DNA of 64,000 bases from Flavobacteriaceae bacterium (GCA_002707025.1 PALG01000031.1:248001-312000), one strand, 5' to 3'; counted from the first letter of the stretch, positions 16,517 to 25,765 are shown. Numbers and translations: made by a program. The notes: a model not told the origin generated them from the sequence alone.

Positions 16517-18823
16517 TTATTCTCCTTTCACCTTATTCTTAAAGCTATCGAACTCGCCTAATTTTTTACGTTTAGGCCAAGAATTATTAGTAGTATCAAT
16601 ATCGGCCGTTTCCTCATCGGGATCGACCTCAATTTTTTCAATTTCCTTTTCTGAAGCAATAATTTTACTCACCTGAGCATCATTCAATCTCCAAATTTGA
16701 GCTGGATACGTAACTCTTTCGGACGTGCCATCTACATAAGTATATTCAGCAATAATTGGCATCGGAATTCCTCCCGGTTTATTGAAGGTCACTTCATAGA
16801 AATACTTTGGTGCTTTCATTTTGGCTCTGTCTGCAGGAGAAAAATTATCCATAAGATACTCCTGAAGCGTTGTCACGTCGTTCAGGGTTTGGGTTTTCAT
16901 ATCCTCTTCAAAATCTTCACTTCCTTCTTCCACCAAATAAACCAATGGAGGTAAATCGCTTTCCTTCATACCTCGGGCAGCAATCATTTCTTTCACTTCT
17001 TTATTCATTTTTGAAGTAACATAATACTTCTTTACTTCTTCCACGCCTATGTCCACATAGTCGGTTGTATAGAACCATTCTCTCCAAAACCAATCTAGGT
17101 CTACTGCTGAAGCATCTTCCATGGTACGGAAGAAATCCTCTGGAGTTGGATGTTTAAACATCCATCGCTGAGCATAGGTTCTAAAAGAATAGTCGAATAG
17201 GTCACGCCCCATAATGGTTTCCCTTAAAATATTTAATCCAGTCGCGGGCTTAGAATAAGCATTGGCTCCAAAACTATAGGTATTTAATCCTTTAGTCATG
17301 ATGGGAGCTAATTCGTCTTGGTTTCCTGCCATGTAATCAACAATGTATTTTGCAGGACCCCTACGGGAAGGATATGCCTTATTGGGAGCTACTGCTTCAG
17401 GATAAGCTTCGCCAAAATCCTGTTCGGCCACATACTGAACAAACGTATTGATTCCTTCATCCATCCAAGTCCATTGACGCTCATCACTATTTACAATCAT
17501 AGGGAAGAAATTATGTCCTACCTCATGGATAATCACGCTCATCATACCGTATTTGGTTCTATCGCTATAGTTTCCTTCGGCATCGGGACGGCCATAATTC
17601 CAACAAATCATAGGATATTCCATCCCTTGATTTTTGGCATGAACCGAAATGGCTTTATGATAGGGATAATTAAAAGTCATTCTTGAATAAGACTTTAAGG
17701 TACTTGCCACTACTTTGGTAGACCACTCTCCCCAAAGCGGATTTCCTTCTGGAGGATATACAGAAACTGCCATTACATCGCGATTTCCAATTTTTACGGC
17801 CATCATATCCCAGATATATCTTCTAGAAGTAGCAAAACCGTAATCCCGTACATTTTCTGCTTTAAATTTCCAGGTTTTTGTAGTAGTTGAAAAACTCTTA
17901 GCCGCAGCTTCCGCTTCTTCCTGTGTTACAATCACTACCGGTTCTTTATAGCTTTTTTTAGCACGCTCGAAACGGTTCAACATTTCTTTGCTAAACACTT
18001 CTTTTCTATTTTGAAGTTCCCCTGTAGCATCTAACACATGATCGGACGGCACGGTGATATTTACTTCAAAGTTTCCAAAGGGTAATGCAAATTCATCCCT
18101 TCCCCAAAACTGACTATTCTGCCAACCTTCTACGTCGCTATATACGGCCATACGTGGATAAAACTGGGCGATGACATAGCCTTTGTTTCCGTCATCAAAT
18201 ACTTCATATCCACTTCGGGCACGGTCCACAGTATGATCGGGCACATTGTACCACCATTTAATAGAGAAAGTGTATTTTTTACCTGGCTCCAGCACCTCCG
18301 GCATATCCACACGCATCATGGTTCGGTTAATGGTGTGTGGTAGGGCATTTCCTTTAGTGTCCCTTACCCAATCAATTTTGAAACCCCCATCAAAACCTTC
18401 CCCCATGTATTTGCCTACAAAACTTGAGGCCAAATCGGCTGGAAAAGCACCATCGGCTTCAATTAAAGGAGATTTAGAATCCCTAGCTCTTTTGTTTTGG
18501 TCCAACTGCACCCAAAGATACTCTAAGTCATCTGGAGAATTGTTGGTATACGTAATGGTTTCCTCTCCATAAATCCTTGCGTTCTCGTCATCTAGACGAA
18601 TATCCATTACATAATCGGCCTGTTGCTGATAATAATTTGGCCCCGGAGCCCCATTAGGAGATCGATACATATTGGGTGTCGAAAACTCTTCGTAAAGTTG
18701 CTTAAACCGATTGTTATTATAATGACCTGGTTTTCTTTCTTCTTGTTTTTCGGTATCCTGAGCCACCGCATTTCCTGCGAAAAGAAATACCATGACCAAG
18801 GATAAAAGTTTAATGAATCTCAT
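16517..18823 (-). CDS. Secreted M1-family metallopeptidase
   Basis: 768 residues with a cleavable signal peptide (FLFAGNAVAQ). It is a gluzincin: the zinc motif HEVGH at 433-437 with the third ligand Glu456 (WMDEG) gives the exact HExxH-x18-E spacing. The first 400 residues form the M1 N-terminal beta domain (LDDENARIYGEETITYTNNSPDDLEYLWVQL region). The C-terminal part has no sorting domain, so it is probably periplasmic. It is the last of three co-directional genes with DUF6702 and carboxypeptidase-regulatory-like proteins, a gene set often seen together in Flavobacteriaceae. Confidence 0.93.
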   Translation of the reverse strand: MRFIKLLSLVMVFLFAGNAVAQDTEKQEERKPGHYNNNRFKQLYEEFSTPNMYRSPNGAPGPNYYQQQADYVMDIRLDDENARIYGEETITYTNNSPDDLEYLWVQLDQNKRARDSKSPLIEADGAFPADLASSFVGKYMGEGFDGGFKIDWVRDTKGNALPHTINRTMMRVDMPEVLEPGKKYTFSIKWWYNVPDHTVDRARSGYEVFDDGNKGYVIAQFYPRMAVYSDVEGWQNSQFWGRDEFALPFGNFEVNITVPSDHVLDATGELQNRKEVFSKEMLNRFERAKKSYKEPVVIVTQEEAEAAAKSFSTTTKTWKFKAENVRDYGFATSRRYIWDMMAVKIGNRDVMAVSVYPPEGNPLWGEWSTKVVASTLKSYSRMTFNYPYHKAISVHAKNQGMEYPMICWNYGRPDAEGNYSDRTKYGMMSVIIHEVGHNFFPMIVNSDERQWTWMDEGINTFVQYVAEQDFGEAYPEAVAPNKAYPSRRGPAKYIVDYMAGNQDELAPIMTKGLNTYSFGANAYSKPATGLNILRETIMGRDLFDYSFRTYAQRWMFKHPTPEDFFRTMEDASAVDLDWFWREWFYTTDYVDIGVEEVKKYYVTSKMNKEVKEMIAARGMKESDLPPLVYLVEEGSEDFEEDMKTQTLNDVTTLQEYLMDNFSPADRAKMKAPKYFYEVTFNKPGGIPMPIIAEYTYVDGTSERVTYPAQIWRLNDAQVSKIIASEKEIEKIEVDPDEETADIDTTNNSWPKRKKLGEFDSFKNKVKGE

Positions 18824-18887
18824 ATTATTGATTGAATAATTTAAAATGTGCCTAAAAATAATTTTTATTGTTCAGTTTTATAAATCT

Positions 18888-19391
18888 TTAATTGAAGTTT
18901 AACAAACCATTAGGATTTTCAAAATCCAGAATCAAACTCTGGCGTTCTTTACCCCATTTTACATGAACTATGTTCTGTTGCTCGTGAGTGAGTTCAAAAA
19001 GCATTTTATTTTCGACCGTAATAGTTTCGAAGGGGGTTACGGGAGTTACTTCAATAAATAGTTCGACCATATCGATCTCATATTGCCTTCCGATGTACTT
19101 TAATGAAACTTCTTCGCCGTCTGCCCAAATTTTTAATTTTTCAAGCACGTAGTTTTTGAGGTATTCCTCATCCATTTTTCGTTCTTTCTTGGTAGCTAAG
19201 CTAATCTGTGAATCATAGCGTTCTTGCAAGACATCTTCAATATCGTCGATAAACAATTTGGAAATAATTTGGAGGGATTGTTTTTGCGCTACATATTCAA
19301 TTTTTGTGGTACTTACATAAAATTTGTGGCTTGAAACTGAAAGCAAAATTGGAAAAACACTAAGTACTAAAGCAATTTTTATAAAGCGCAT
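18888..19391 (-). CDS. DUF6702-family exported protein
   Basis: 167 residues with a signal peptide (SVFPILLSVSS). The mature part starts HKFYVSTTKIEY and contains KLFIDDIEDVL, YLKNYVLEKLKIWADGEE and a WGKERQSLILDF ending, the pattern of DUF6702. Function is unknown. It lies between the M1 peptidase and the carboxypeptidase-regulatory-like protein and is presumably on the same transcript. Confidence 0.8.
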   Translation of the reverse strand: MRFIKIALVLSVFPILLSVSSHKFYVSTTKIEYVAQKQSLQIISKLFIDDIEDVLQERYDSQISLATKKERKMDEEYLKNYVLEKLKIWADGEEVSLKYIGRQYEIDMVELFIEVTPVTPFETITVENKMLFELTHEQQNIVHVKWGKERQSLILDFENPNGLLNFN

Positions 19392-19444
19392 ATAAAAGTT
19401 AAAATATGTAATAAGACAGTATTTCCATCAAAAGGTTACAAACA

Positions 19445-20236
19445 TCATTCCTTTTTTTCAGAAATACGTTTTATATACTCTAGGCTTCTTTCAGAAAAAA
19501 CCGTAAGGACCAATGCGTTATTGCCTTTATTAAAATCCTGCTGCAAGGTAGAAGTTTCAAGGCAGTACAGCAAAAAATCCTCTAGCTTTTCCTTCGGAAT
19601 ACCGTAAGCATCCCAAAAAAAAGCCTCGCCAAAATAATGAATAATCCTACTTACGGTAGCATCTTGCCCTTTCCATTTTCGAAGGGTCCGTAATCGTTTA
19701 TAATAACCACTTAGATGCTTGTAAAGCCCCTCTATATTTATCGCTGTAGGCGCAATAACCCCACCCAACATATTGGGGATTTTTTCTTCTGGTGTTCCGC
19801 GAAAACCTGGGATCCCTACATCGTAAAAATCCAAGGAATCCACTACAGGTATTTGCGCAATATCTTTTTCCAAATCGCCTGTAAAACGAGCCCCTACAAA
19901 TACTTCTGAAAGTTCATTTATTTGTTCTTTCAAAACAATGGAAATATAGGCAGTCTTATAAATTTCGGGAGTAACCACGATTTCCTCCGGAAGAAAATTG
20001 ATGGAAGAAATCAATAAAGTATCTTGAGGATTCACAGAAATGCTAAAGCTTCCACTTTCATTGCTAATGGCATAAAATCTTGAAGAAGTATTCAATACAT
20101 GAATCCCTTCCACTTCTTTCTCATTGGCAATTTTCCCAAAAAGTTTTTTGGTTTGGGAAATACTTTCAAAACTTCCAACCACCAAAAGTAATAGGATCAA
20201 AAAACAACACTTTAAAGATGGGGTAGTTCTTTTCAC
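19445..20236 (-). CDS. Carboxypeptidase-regulatory-like domain protein
   Basis: 263 residues. The start is a GTG (20236); no ATG is available in frame. Signal peptide (VVGSFESISQ), then a CarboxypepD_reg-like beta sandwich at about 30-110 (LFGKIANEKEVEGIHVLNTSS...AISNESGSFSI, IVLKEQINELSEV), as in the plug-proximal domain of SusC/TonB receptors but without a barrel. The second half (about 115-263) is helical and specific to this family. It is the first gene of the M1 peptidase unit; its role is unknown. Confidence 0.85.
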   Translation of the reverse strand: MKRTTPSLKCCFLILLLLVVGSFESISQTKKLFGKIANEKEVEGIHVLNTSSRFYAISNESGSFSISVNPQDTLLISSINFLPEEIVVTPEIYKTAYISIVLKEQINELSEVFVGARFTGDLEKDIAQIPVVDSLDFYDVGIPGFRGTPEEKIPNMLGGVIAPTAINIEGLYKHLSGYYKRLRTLRKWKGQDATVSRIIHYFGEAFFWDAYGIPKEKLEDFLLYCLETSTLQQDFNKGNNALVLTVFSERSLEYIKRISEKKE

Positions 20237-20296
20237 ATTAGTAAATATAATTGATGTTTTCTTATGAAAACCTTAAAACAACTCTCAAGGTTTTGT

Positions 20297-20304
20297 TAAA
20301 TTTG
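20297..20304 (+). promoter_or_regulatory. Candidate promoter -7 element for pepE
   Basis: TAAATTTG, a full match to TAnnTTTG, 16 bases before the pepE ATG. No convincing -33 element. Confidence 0.4.
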
Positions 20305-20320
20305 AAAAAACTGCTTTTTT

Positions 20321-21025
20321 ATGAAAAATCTTATCGTAGCCAGTACTTCCACGCTTCACGGGGGTAAATACCTTGACTATTTAGGGGAAGTGCTATCCCA
20401 TCATTTTCGCCAAACAGACGAAATACTCTTTATTCCTTTTGCGAGACCTGGCGGGATATCCCATAATGACTACACGGCTAGGGCTGCAGCAGTTTTTCAG
20501 GAAATAGGGAAAAAAGTGGTGGGGCTGCACACCTTTAAAGACCCATTGGAAGCCCTTGAAAATGCTCGTGGTATTTTTACGGGTGGTGGAAATACTTTTT
20601 TATTAGTTAAAGAATTGCATGAGAAAAAATTGATGCAACCGCTTCGGGATGCCATTTTTTATGGGACACCTTATTTAGGCACTTCTGCGGGCAGTAATAT
20701 TTGCGGACTCACTATGCAAACCACCAACGACATGCCCATTGTACGGCCTCCTTCTTTTAAAACTTTAGGGGTTTTGCCCTTCAATATCAATCCGCATTAC
20801 CTGGACCCAGACCCCAATAGCAAGCACATGGGGGAAACCCGAGAAACCCGAATCAAGGAGTTTCACACCCAAAACCAATTGCCGGTAATAGGGCTTCGCG
20901 AAGGAAGTTGGCTTCAAGTAACAGGAGATACAATTATTTTAAAAGGAAACTTATCGGCACGGGTTTTTGAACACGGAAAAGCTCCTTACGAAATTACAAG
21001 CGGCACTAAAATTGATACCTTTTAA
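20321..21025 (+). CDS. pepE: Dipeptidase E, peptidase family S51
   Basis: 234 residues, the normal length. It hydrolyses dipeptides with an N-terminal aspartate (alpha-aspartyl dipeptides). Motifs: IPFARPGGISHNDYT near residue 40, GGGNTFLL (~88-95), and the nucleophile elbow GTSAGSN around residue 125. A conserved NINPHYLDPD carries the likely catalytic histidine. It is followed after two bases by the VanY-type carboxypeptidase, so both may handle peptides released from wall or protein turnover. Confidence 0.93.
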   Translation: MKNLIVASTSTLHGGKYLDYLGEVLSHHFRQTDEILFIPFARPGGISHNDYTARAAAVFQEIGKKVVGLHTFKDPLEALENARGIFTGGGNTFLLVKELHEKKLMQPLRDAIFYGTPYLGTSAGSNICGLTMQTTNDMPIVRPPSFKTLGVLPFNINPHYLDPDPNSKHMGETRETRIKEFHTQNQLPVIGLREGSWLQVTGDTIILKGNLSARVFEHGKAPYEITSGTKIDTF

Positions 21026-21027
21026 GC

Positions 21028-21765
21028 ATGACGCGAAATGAATTTTTGAAAATTTCCGCAGCCCTAGGGACACTTTCCATACTTCCTTCTTGGACAAGCT
21101 CACCCTTATTCCAAAATTTTACCCGAGAGCAACTTATTGGAAAAGGCAACCCCGATATAGTAGGAGATAGTTACCTCAGCAAAATGCATAAAGACACTGC
21201 CATAGCGCTTGGCAAAATGCAAAAGGAAGCTGCTGGGCACGGAATTAAAATTGAAGTGGTTTCTGCCTATCGGAGCTTCCAGCGACAAAAAGAAATTTTT
21301 GAAGGAAAGTACCGAAAATATACCCAAGAAGGGGCAAGCCCTCTGGAAGCCCTTCAAAAAATTATTGAGTATTCTACCATTCCAGGCACTTCCCGCCACC
21401 ATTGGGGAACCGATTTGGATCTTATTGATGGAGGGGTTCCAAAGCCTAAAAATGTGTTGATAGCCGATCACTTTCAGGGTACCGGCCCCTTTTGTAAAAT
21501 GAAGGAATGGATGAATGAACATGCAGCTTCTTTTGGCTTTTTAGAGGTATATACAGACGACCCACAACGGAAAGGGTTTCATTACGAACCTTGGCATTTT
21601 AGCTATGCGCCTGTTTCCATACCCATGCTTCAGGCATTCAAAAAATTAGATGTTAAAAAAATTCTTTCCGAAGAAAAAGTACTGGGAAGCGCTCATTTTT
21701 CTGAAGAATTTATTCAAAAATACAGGAATGAAAATATTTTAGATATCAATCCAAAACTTTTGTAA
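21028..21765 (+). CDS. D-alanyl-D-alanine carboxypeptidase-like (M15B/VanY)
   Basis: 245 residues. The zinc-site motifs of M15B enzymes are present: SAYRSFQRQ, SRHHWGTDLDL (His and Asp ligands) and EPWHFSY (the third ligand His). The N-terminus (residues 1-25, TRNEFLKISAALGTLSILP) looks like a signal peptide. It should trim D-Ala from peptidoglycan stem peptides in the periplasm. It sits two bases after pepE and about 30 bases before the M48 peptidase: three peptidases in a row. Confidence 0.9.
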   Translation: MTRNEFLKISAALGTLSILPSWTSSPLFQNFTREQLIGKGNPDIVGDSYLSKMHKDTAIALGKMQKEAAGHGIKIEVVSAYRSFQRQKEIFEGKYRKYTQEGASPLEALQKIIEYSTIPGTSRHHWGTDLDLIDGGVPKPKNVLIADHFQGTGPFCKMKEWMNEHAASFGFLEVYTDDPQRKGFHYEPWHFSYAPVSIPMLQAFKKLDVKKILSEEKVLGSAHFSEEFIQKYRNENILDINPKLL

Positions 21766-21795
21766 TTTTAACAACCTTCACTAAACCATCACATT

Positions 21796-22560
21796 ATGAG
21801 AGGCAGTTGGAAAATTAGAATCTTCATAGGATTGGCCATTGTAGCCTTCGGATATTTTAACTATTGTAATAGTAAAGAAGTAAATCCGTATACCGGAAGG
21901 GAACAGGCTATTGCCTTGGACCCGCAAGAGGAAATTGCCATGGGATTGCAAAGTGCCCCGCAAATGGCACAGGAATATGGCGGACTTTACCCCAATCAAC
22001 AAATGCAGGATCGAGTAGATTATGTAGGACAAAAATTAGTAAATGCATCTATGGCCAAAGAAAGCCCTTATCAATATGATTTTCACCTTTTGGCCGACGA
22101 ACAAACCATCAATGCTTTTGCCCTTCCGGGCGGACAGATTTTTATCACCTACGCACTTTATTCAAAATTGCAAAGTGAAGATCAGTTAGCGGGTGTTTTA
22201 GGACACGAAATTGGACATGTACTAGGAAGGCATTCCAGTGAACGTATTGCCGAAACCGACTTCTGGCAAACCATTGCCCAAGGGGCTAATGTGGGTGCCA
22301 ATGCAGGCGATTTGGTAGCTGGGATAGGTCAAAATACGTTACTTACCAATGGTCGTGGGGATGAATTGGAAAGTGATGACTTAGGAATTAAATTTATGAT
22401 GGATGCCGGGTACGACCCCTATGAAATGATTGACGTAATGGAAATTTTAAAAGCCGCTGCAGGACCAAGCCGAGTACCTGAATTTCAAAGTACGCACCCC
22501 GATCCAGACAATCGAATTGAAAAAATAAAAGAGAGTATTGAAAAATATAACAATCAATAA
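21796..22560 (+). CDS. M48-family metallopeptidase
   Basis: 254 residues. Zinc motif HEIGH in GVLGHEIGHVLGRHSSERIAE, and the third ligand Glu in the ELESDDLGIKFM motif. The N-terminal 24 residues are a hydrophobic signal ending with a Cys (YFNYC), so it could be a lipoprotein, although the lipobox is not canonical. This is the single-domain periplasmic Oma1/BepA-like type, which degrades misfolded envelope proteins. It is followed by a strong bidirectional terminator. Confidence 0.9.
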   Translation: MRGSWKIRIFIGLAIVAFGYFNYCNSKEVNPYTGREQAIALDPQEEIAMGLQSAPQMAQEYGGLYPNQQMQDRVDYVGQKLVNASMAKESPYQYDFHLLADEQTINAFALPGGQIFITYALYSKLQSEDQLAGVLGHEIGHVLGRHSSERIAETDFWQTIAQGANVGANAGDLVAGIGQNTLLTNGRGDELESDDLGIKFMMDAGYDPYEMIDVMEILKAAAGPSRVPEFQSTHPDPDNRIEKIKESIEKYNNQ

Positions 22561-22590
22561 AAAAAGCCTCCCAAATTGGGAGGCTTTTTT
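22561..22590. terminator. Bidirectional terminator between M48 peptidase and ankyrin gene
   Basis: A-run, GCCTCCC / GGGAGGC stem with a short loop, then six T. The complementary A and T runs let it serve both convergent genes. Confidence 0.92.
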
Positions 22591-22605
22591 AAAATAACTA
22601 ATTCC

Positions 22606-22986
22606 TTATTTTACACTTTTAATGTATTGAATCGCATCGGTTGCATTAGACAGTTTTGCATAATCCAAAGCCGTATGCCCTTTGTCACACTTACTATGAA
22701 TATTGGCGCCACCTTCGACTAAAGCTTTCATAATTTCTACTTGATTATAACGTGCAGCATAGTGAATGGGCTCCAAACCATTGGATTTCTTTTCTATATC
22801 CACCCCCAATTCAATTAGTTTTTTTACACCGTCCACATCACCTTTGGAAATAGCCAAACATAGTGGGGTTACATTTTTGTTTTTGGAGATCTTTACCTCA
22901 TTTGAAGAGGGAATTTCAGTGGCTGCTTGTAAGGAAATAGCAAAGCAGCTTAGGATTAGCGCAAGAATTAAACTCGTTTTTTTCAT
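22606..22986 (-). CDS. Small secreted ankyrin-repeat protein
   Basis: 126 residues. Signal peptide (residues 1-21, cut after LQAA), then about three ankyrin repeats: TPLCLAISKGDVDGVKKLIELG, LEPIHYAARYNQVEIMKALVEGG and HTALDYAKLSNATDAIQYIK. It is probably periplasmic and involved in protein binding; the partner is unknown. It stands alone, sharing a terminator with the convergent M48 peptidase. About 200 bases separate it from divergent gpmI. Confidence 0.88.
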   Translation of the reverse strand: MKKTSLILALILSCFAISLQAATEIPSSNEVKISKNKNVTPLCLAISKGDVDGVKKLIELGVDIEKKSNGLEPIHYAARYNQVEIMKALVEGGANIHSKCDKGHTALDYAKLSNATDAIQYIKSVK

Positions 22987-23164
22987 GATGAATAAATTTT
23001 AGATTGTTTTTTGATTACATATTAAGAGACGAGAATAAGAAGTGTTTTGTTACTCAAAGAAATTCATATAACATAAATTTAACATTATAAAACACTGAAT
23101 GTTAAATTAAATCGAGCTCAAAGCGCTAATTGTTGATTTGATCATTTCTTAAAATTGGAATCGT

Positions 23165-23172
23165 TATCTTTG
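23165..23172 (+). promoter_or_regulatory. Candidate promoter -7 element for gpmI
   Basis: TATCTTTG matches TAnnTTTG and lies 19 bases before the gpmI ATG; the -33 region is not a clear match. Confidence 0.4.
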
Positions 23173-23191
23173 AATCCACTCAAGCTAAACT

Positions 23192-24706
23192 ATGAACAAG
23201 AAAGTTATTTTACTCATCCTCGATGGGTGGGGTATTACACAAGACCCAGCAATATCTGCCATTGCTCAAGGGAAAACCCCCTTTGTCGACTCCTTATACC
23301 ATAAATTTCCCAACGCGCAATTGCTTACCCATGGCATGAACGTAGGCCTCCCTGAAGGACAAATGGGCAATAGTGAAGTAGGACACATGAATCTTGGAGC
23401 AGGCAGGATTGTTTATCAGGATTTAGCAAAAATCAATATTGCCGTAGAAAAAAACACCCTAAAAGACGAACCCGTCTTAAAAGAAGCTTTTCAGTATGCA
23501 AAAGATCAACATAAAAAAGTTCACTTTTTAGGATTACTCTCCGATGGAGGCGTTCATTCCCATATCAACCATTTAAAAGGACTTCTTTCCTCCGCTCAGG
23601 AAATGGGGGTTGCAAATACCTTTGTTCACGCCTTTACCGATGGTAGGGATGTCGATCCAAAAAGTGGAAAAGGTTTTGTTCAGGAACTTGAACAACACCT
23701 TGAAAAAACAGGGGGTAAATTGGCCTCGGTAATTGGTCGCTATTTTGCCATGGACCGGGATAAACGCTGGGAACGTGTTAAAAAAGCATACGATCTTTTA
23801 GTGAAAGGGGTAGGACAATCCTCTACCAATGCTGAAGAAAGTATACAGCAAAGCTATGATAATGGTGTTACAGATGAGTTTATTGAACCTATTGTCATGA
23901 TGGATAACGATGAACCGGTAGCTACTATTTCTGAAGGAGATGTAGTGATTTTCTTCAACTTCAGGACCGACCGCGGAAGGGAACTTACGGAAGCTCTTTC
24001 TCAAAAGGATTTTGAAGAATACGACATGAAGAAACTTTCACTGCATTATGTCACCCTAACCAACTACGATGACACCTTCCAAAATGTTCACGTAGTATAC
24101 GACAAAGACAATATCAAGGACACCCTTGGGGAAACGCTTTCCAAGCATGGGAAAAGACAAATACGAATTGCTGAAACAGAGAAGTACCCACATGTTACCT
24201 TTTTCTTTAACGGCGGAAGGGAAACACCTTTTGAAGGGGAAAACCGAATTTTATGCCCTTCCCCAAAAGTTGCCACCTACGATCTACAACCCGAAATGAG
24301 TGCCTTCGAGATTCGTGATAAGATTCTTCCCGAAATCAACGTGCATACGGCCGATTTTATCTGCCTCAATTTTGCCAATCCAGATATGGTAGGGCATACG
24401 GGAGACATGGATGCAGCGATAAAGGCCTGTGAAACGGTAGACACCTGCACAAAAGAAATTGTAGAGGCTGCCCAAGAAAATGAATACAGTGTAATCATTA
24501 TCGCCGATCATGGAAATAGTGAAACCATGAAAAACCCAGATGGAACACCCAATACGGCACATACAACCAACCCAGTACCCCTTATTTTAGTTGATAAAGA
24601 TATTAAATGGATCAAAAGTGGTGTATTGGGAGACATCGCTCCTACTATTTTAAAAATGATGGGGGTTCCTCAACCCGAAGCAATGACACAACAACCACTG
24701 ATATAA
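23192..24706 (+). CDS. gpmI: 2,3-Bisphosphoglycerate-independent phosphoglycerate mutase
   Basis: 504 residues, full length. It converts 3- to 2-phosphoglycerate in glycolysis, using two Mn ions and a phosphoserine intermediate. The N-terminal metal-binding DGWG (LILDGWGIT), the catalytic Ser in the GNSEVGHMN motif, HAFTDGRDVDP, and the C-terminal metal motifs NFANPDMVGHTGD and IIADHGNSE are all intact. It precedes the thioredoxin lipoprotein gene by nine bases. Confidence 0.97.
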   Translation: MNKKVILLILDGWGITQDPAISAIAQGKTPFVDSLYHKFPNAQLLTHGMNVGLPEGQMGNSEVGHMNLGAGRIVYQDLAKINIAVEKNTLKDEPVLKEAFQYAKDQHKKVHFLGLLSDGGVHSHINHLKGLLSSAQEMGVANTFVHAFTDGRDVDPKSGKGFVQELEQHLEKTGGKLASVIGRYFAMDRDKRWERVKKAYDLLVKGVGQSSTNAEESIQQSYDNGVTDEFIEPIVMMDNDEPVATISEGDVVIFFNFRTDRGRELTEALSQKDFEEYDMKKLSLHYVTLTNYDDTFQNVHVVYDKDNIKDTLGETLSKHGKRQIRIAETEKYPHVTFFFNGGRETPFEGENRILCPSPKVATYDLQPEMSAFEIRDKILPEINVHTADFICLNFANPDMVGHTGDMDAAIKACETVDTCTKEIVEAAQENEYSVIIIADHGNSETMKNPDGTPNTAHTTNPVPLILVDKDIKWIKSGVLGDIAPTILKMMGVPQPEAMTQQPLI

Positions 24707-24715
24707 AAATACTTT

Positions 24716-25309
24716 ATGAAAAATCTAATTTACCTATTCGCCATCCTCTTCATTGTTTCTTGTAAAAATGAAACTAAAAAAGACGAAACTTCAGAAACAC
24801 CCAAAGAAGAAACTTCTGAAATTAACCTAGAAGGCTATAACAACCAAGTACCCGATGAAGTAGATGGGGGTGAGATGCTTTTGGGGAAAATCAATTACCA
24901 AGGACTTCAAAACGAGCCTTACCAAGAATGGTTTCAGCTTAATAAAGAAGGACATGTATTGGATTCTGCAGTAGTGGATAGTTTAAAACCACTTCTGAAA
25001 AATATCTCCATCAAAGTATTTATGGGAACTTGGTGTGAGGATAGCCAAAGGGAGATCCCTGCACTACAAAAGGTCCTAGAAGCTTCCGATTATAAAATGG
25101 ACCATTTGGAAATGGTCGCGGTTACCCATGACAAGGACACCCCAAATAATTTGGAAGAAGGTTATGAGCTAGAATACGTACCCACTATTATCTTTTTTAA
25201 AGATGGTGCAGAAATCAACCGTATCGTAGAATATACCCAAGAAAGTCTCGAGAAAGACATGCTTACCATTCTTAGCGGAAAACCCTACAAACATGCTTAT
25301 GCAGAATAA
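24716..25309 (+). CDS. Thioredoxin-fold lipoprotein with CxxS site
   Basis: 197 residues. Lipoprotein signal ending at Cys16 (IVSC), a Thr/Glu/Lys-rich linker to about residue 40, then a thioredoxin-like domain (about 85-190). The active-site position reads WCEDS: Cys107 is present but the resolving cysteine is Ser110. The cis-Pro segment YVPTIIFF is intact. With one cysteine it cannot act as a standard dithiol oxidoreductase; a monothiol or holdase role is possible. It lies nine bases after gpmI. Confidence 0.85.
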   Translation: MKNLIYLFAILFIVSCKNETKKDETSETPKEETSEINLEGYNNQVPDEVDGGEMLLGKINYQGLQNEPYQEWFQLNKEGHVLDSAVVDSLKPLLKNISIKVFMGTWCEDSQREIPALQKVLEASDYKMDHLEMVAVTHDKDTPNNLEEGYELEYVPTIIFFKDGAEINRIVEYTQESLEKDMLTILSGKPYKHAYAE

Positions 25310-25334
25310 AATTTATTACTGCAAAGATTCTTTG

Positions 25335-25342
25335 TACTTTTG
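25335..25342 (+). promoter_or_regulatory. Candidate promoter -7 element for HAD phosphatase gene
   Basis: TACTTTTG, a full TAnnTTTG match, 18 bases before the ATG at 25361. Confidence 0.4.
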
Positions 25343-25360
25343 CGGCGCAAACGCCCTAAA

Positions 25361-25762
25361 ATGAAAGAAACTTTAACCATAGCGGTAGATTTTGATGGCA
25401 CCATCGTTGACGATGAGTATCCTAAAGTTGGAAAAGCGAAGATTTTCGCCTTTCAAACCCTAAAAAAACTTCAGGAGGATGGGCATCGCCTTATTCTTTG
25501 GACGTACCGATATGGAAAGGAATTGGACGATGCTGTAAGCTTCTGTAAAGAAAACGGCATCACATTTTATGCTGTAAACAAAAGTTTCCCAGAGGAAGAA
25601 TTTGACCCCAAATATAGCCGAAAAATCAATGCAGATTTGTTTATTGATGATCGTAACCTAGGAGGAATGATTGGCTGGGGGGAAATCTATCAAAAATTAA
25701 CTAGCGGAAACAGTGCTAACCTTCAGCCCGAGAAAAAGAAAAAGGGCTGGTTTGGATTTTAA
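25361..25762 (+). CDS. BT0820-like HAD phosphatase
   Basis: 133 residues from ATG 25361; an in-frame start at 25340 would overlap the promoter-like element. Haloacid dehalogenase motif I, VDFDGTIVDD, carries the nucleophile Asp. Motif II Thr is in LILWTYR and the acidic motif is FIDDRNLGG. It is the compact, cap-less BT0820 type; the substrate is unknown. A short basic C-terminal tail (KKKKGW) follows the domain. It lies three bases from map, so it is probably co-transcribed with it. Confidence 0.88.
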   Translation: MKETLTIAVDFDGTIVDDEYPKVGKAKIFAFQTLKKLQEDGHRLILWTYRYGKELDDAVSFCKENGITFYAVNKSFPEEEFDPKYSRKINADLFIDDRNLGGMIGWGEIYQKLTSGNSANLQPEKKKKGWFGF

Positions 25763-25765
25763 TTT

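Noticed and set aside
16176-16676. 166-codon plus-strand frame across tatA and the M1 peptidase 3' end
   Set aside because: It spans a strong terminator and two genuine genes on the other strand.
23002-23190. Possible riboswitch or small RNA in the 200-base gap before gpmI
   Set aside because: AT-rich, no stable hairpin or known riboswitch core; only a promoter-like element was found.
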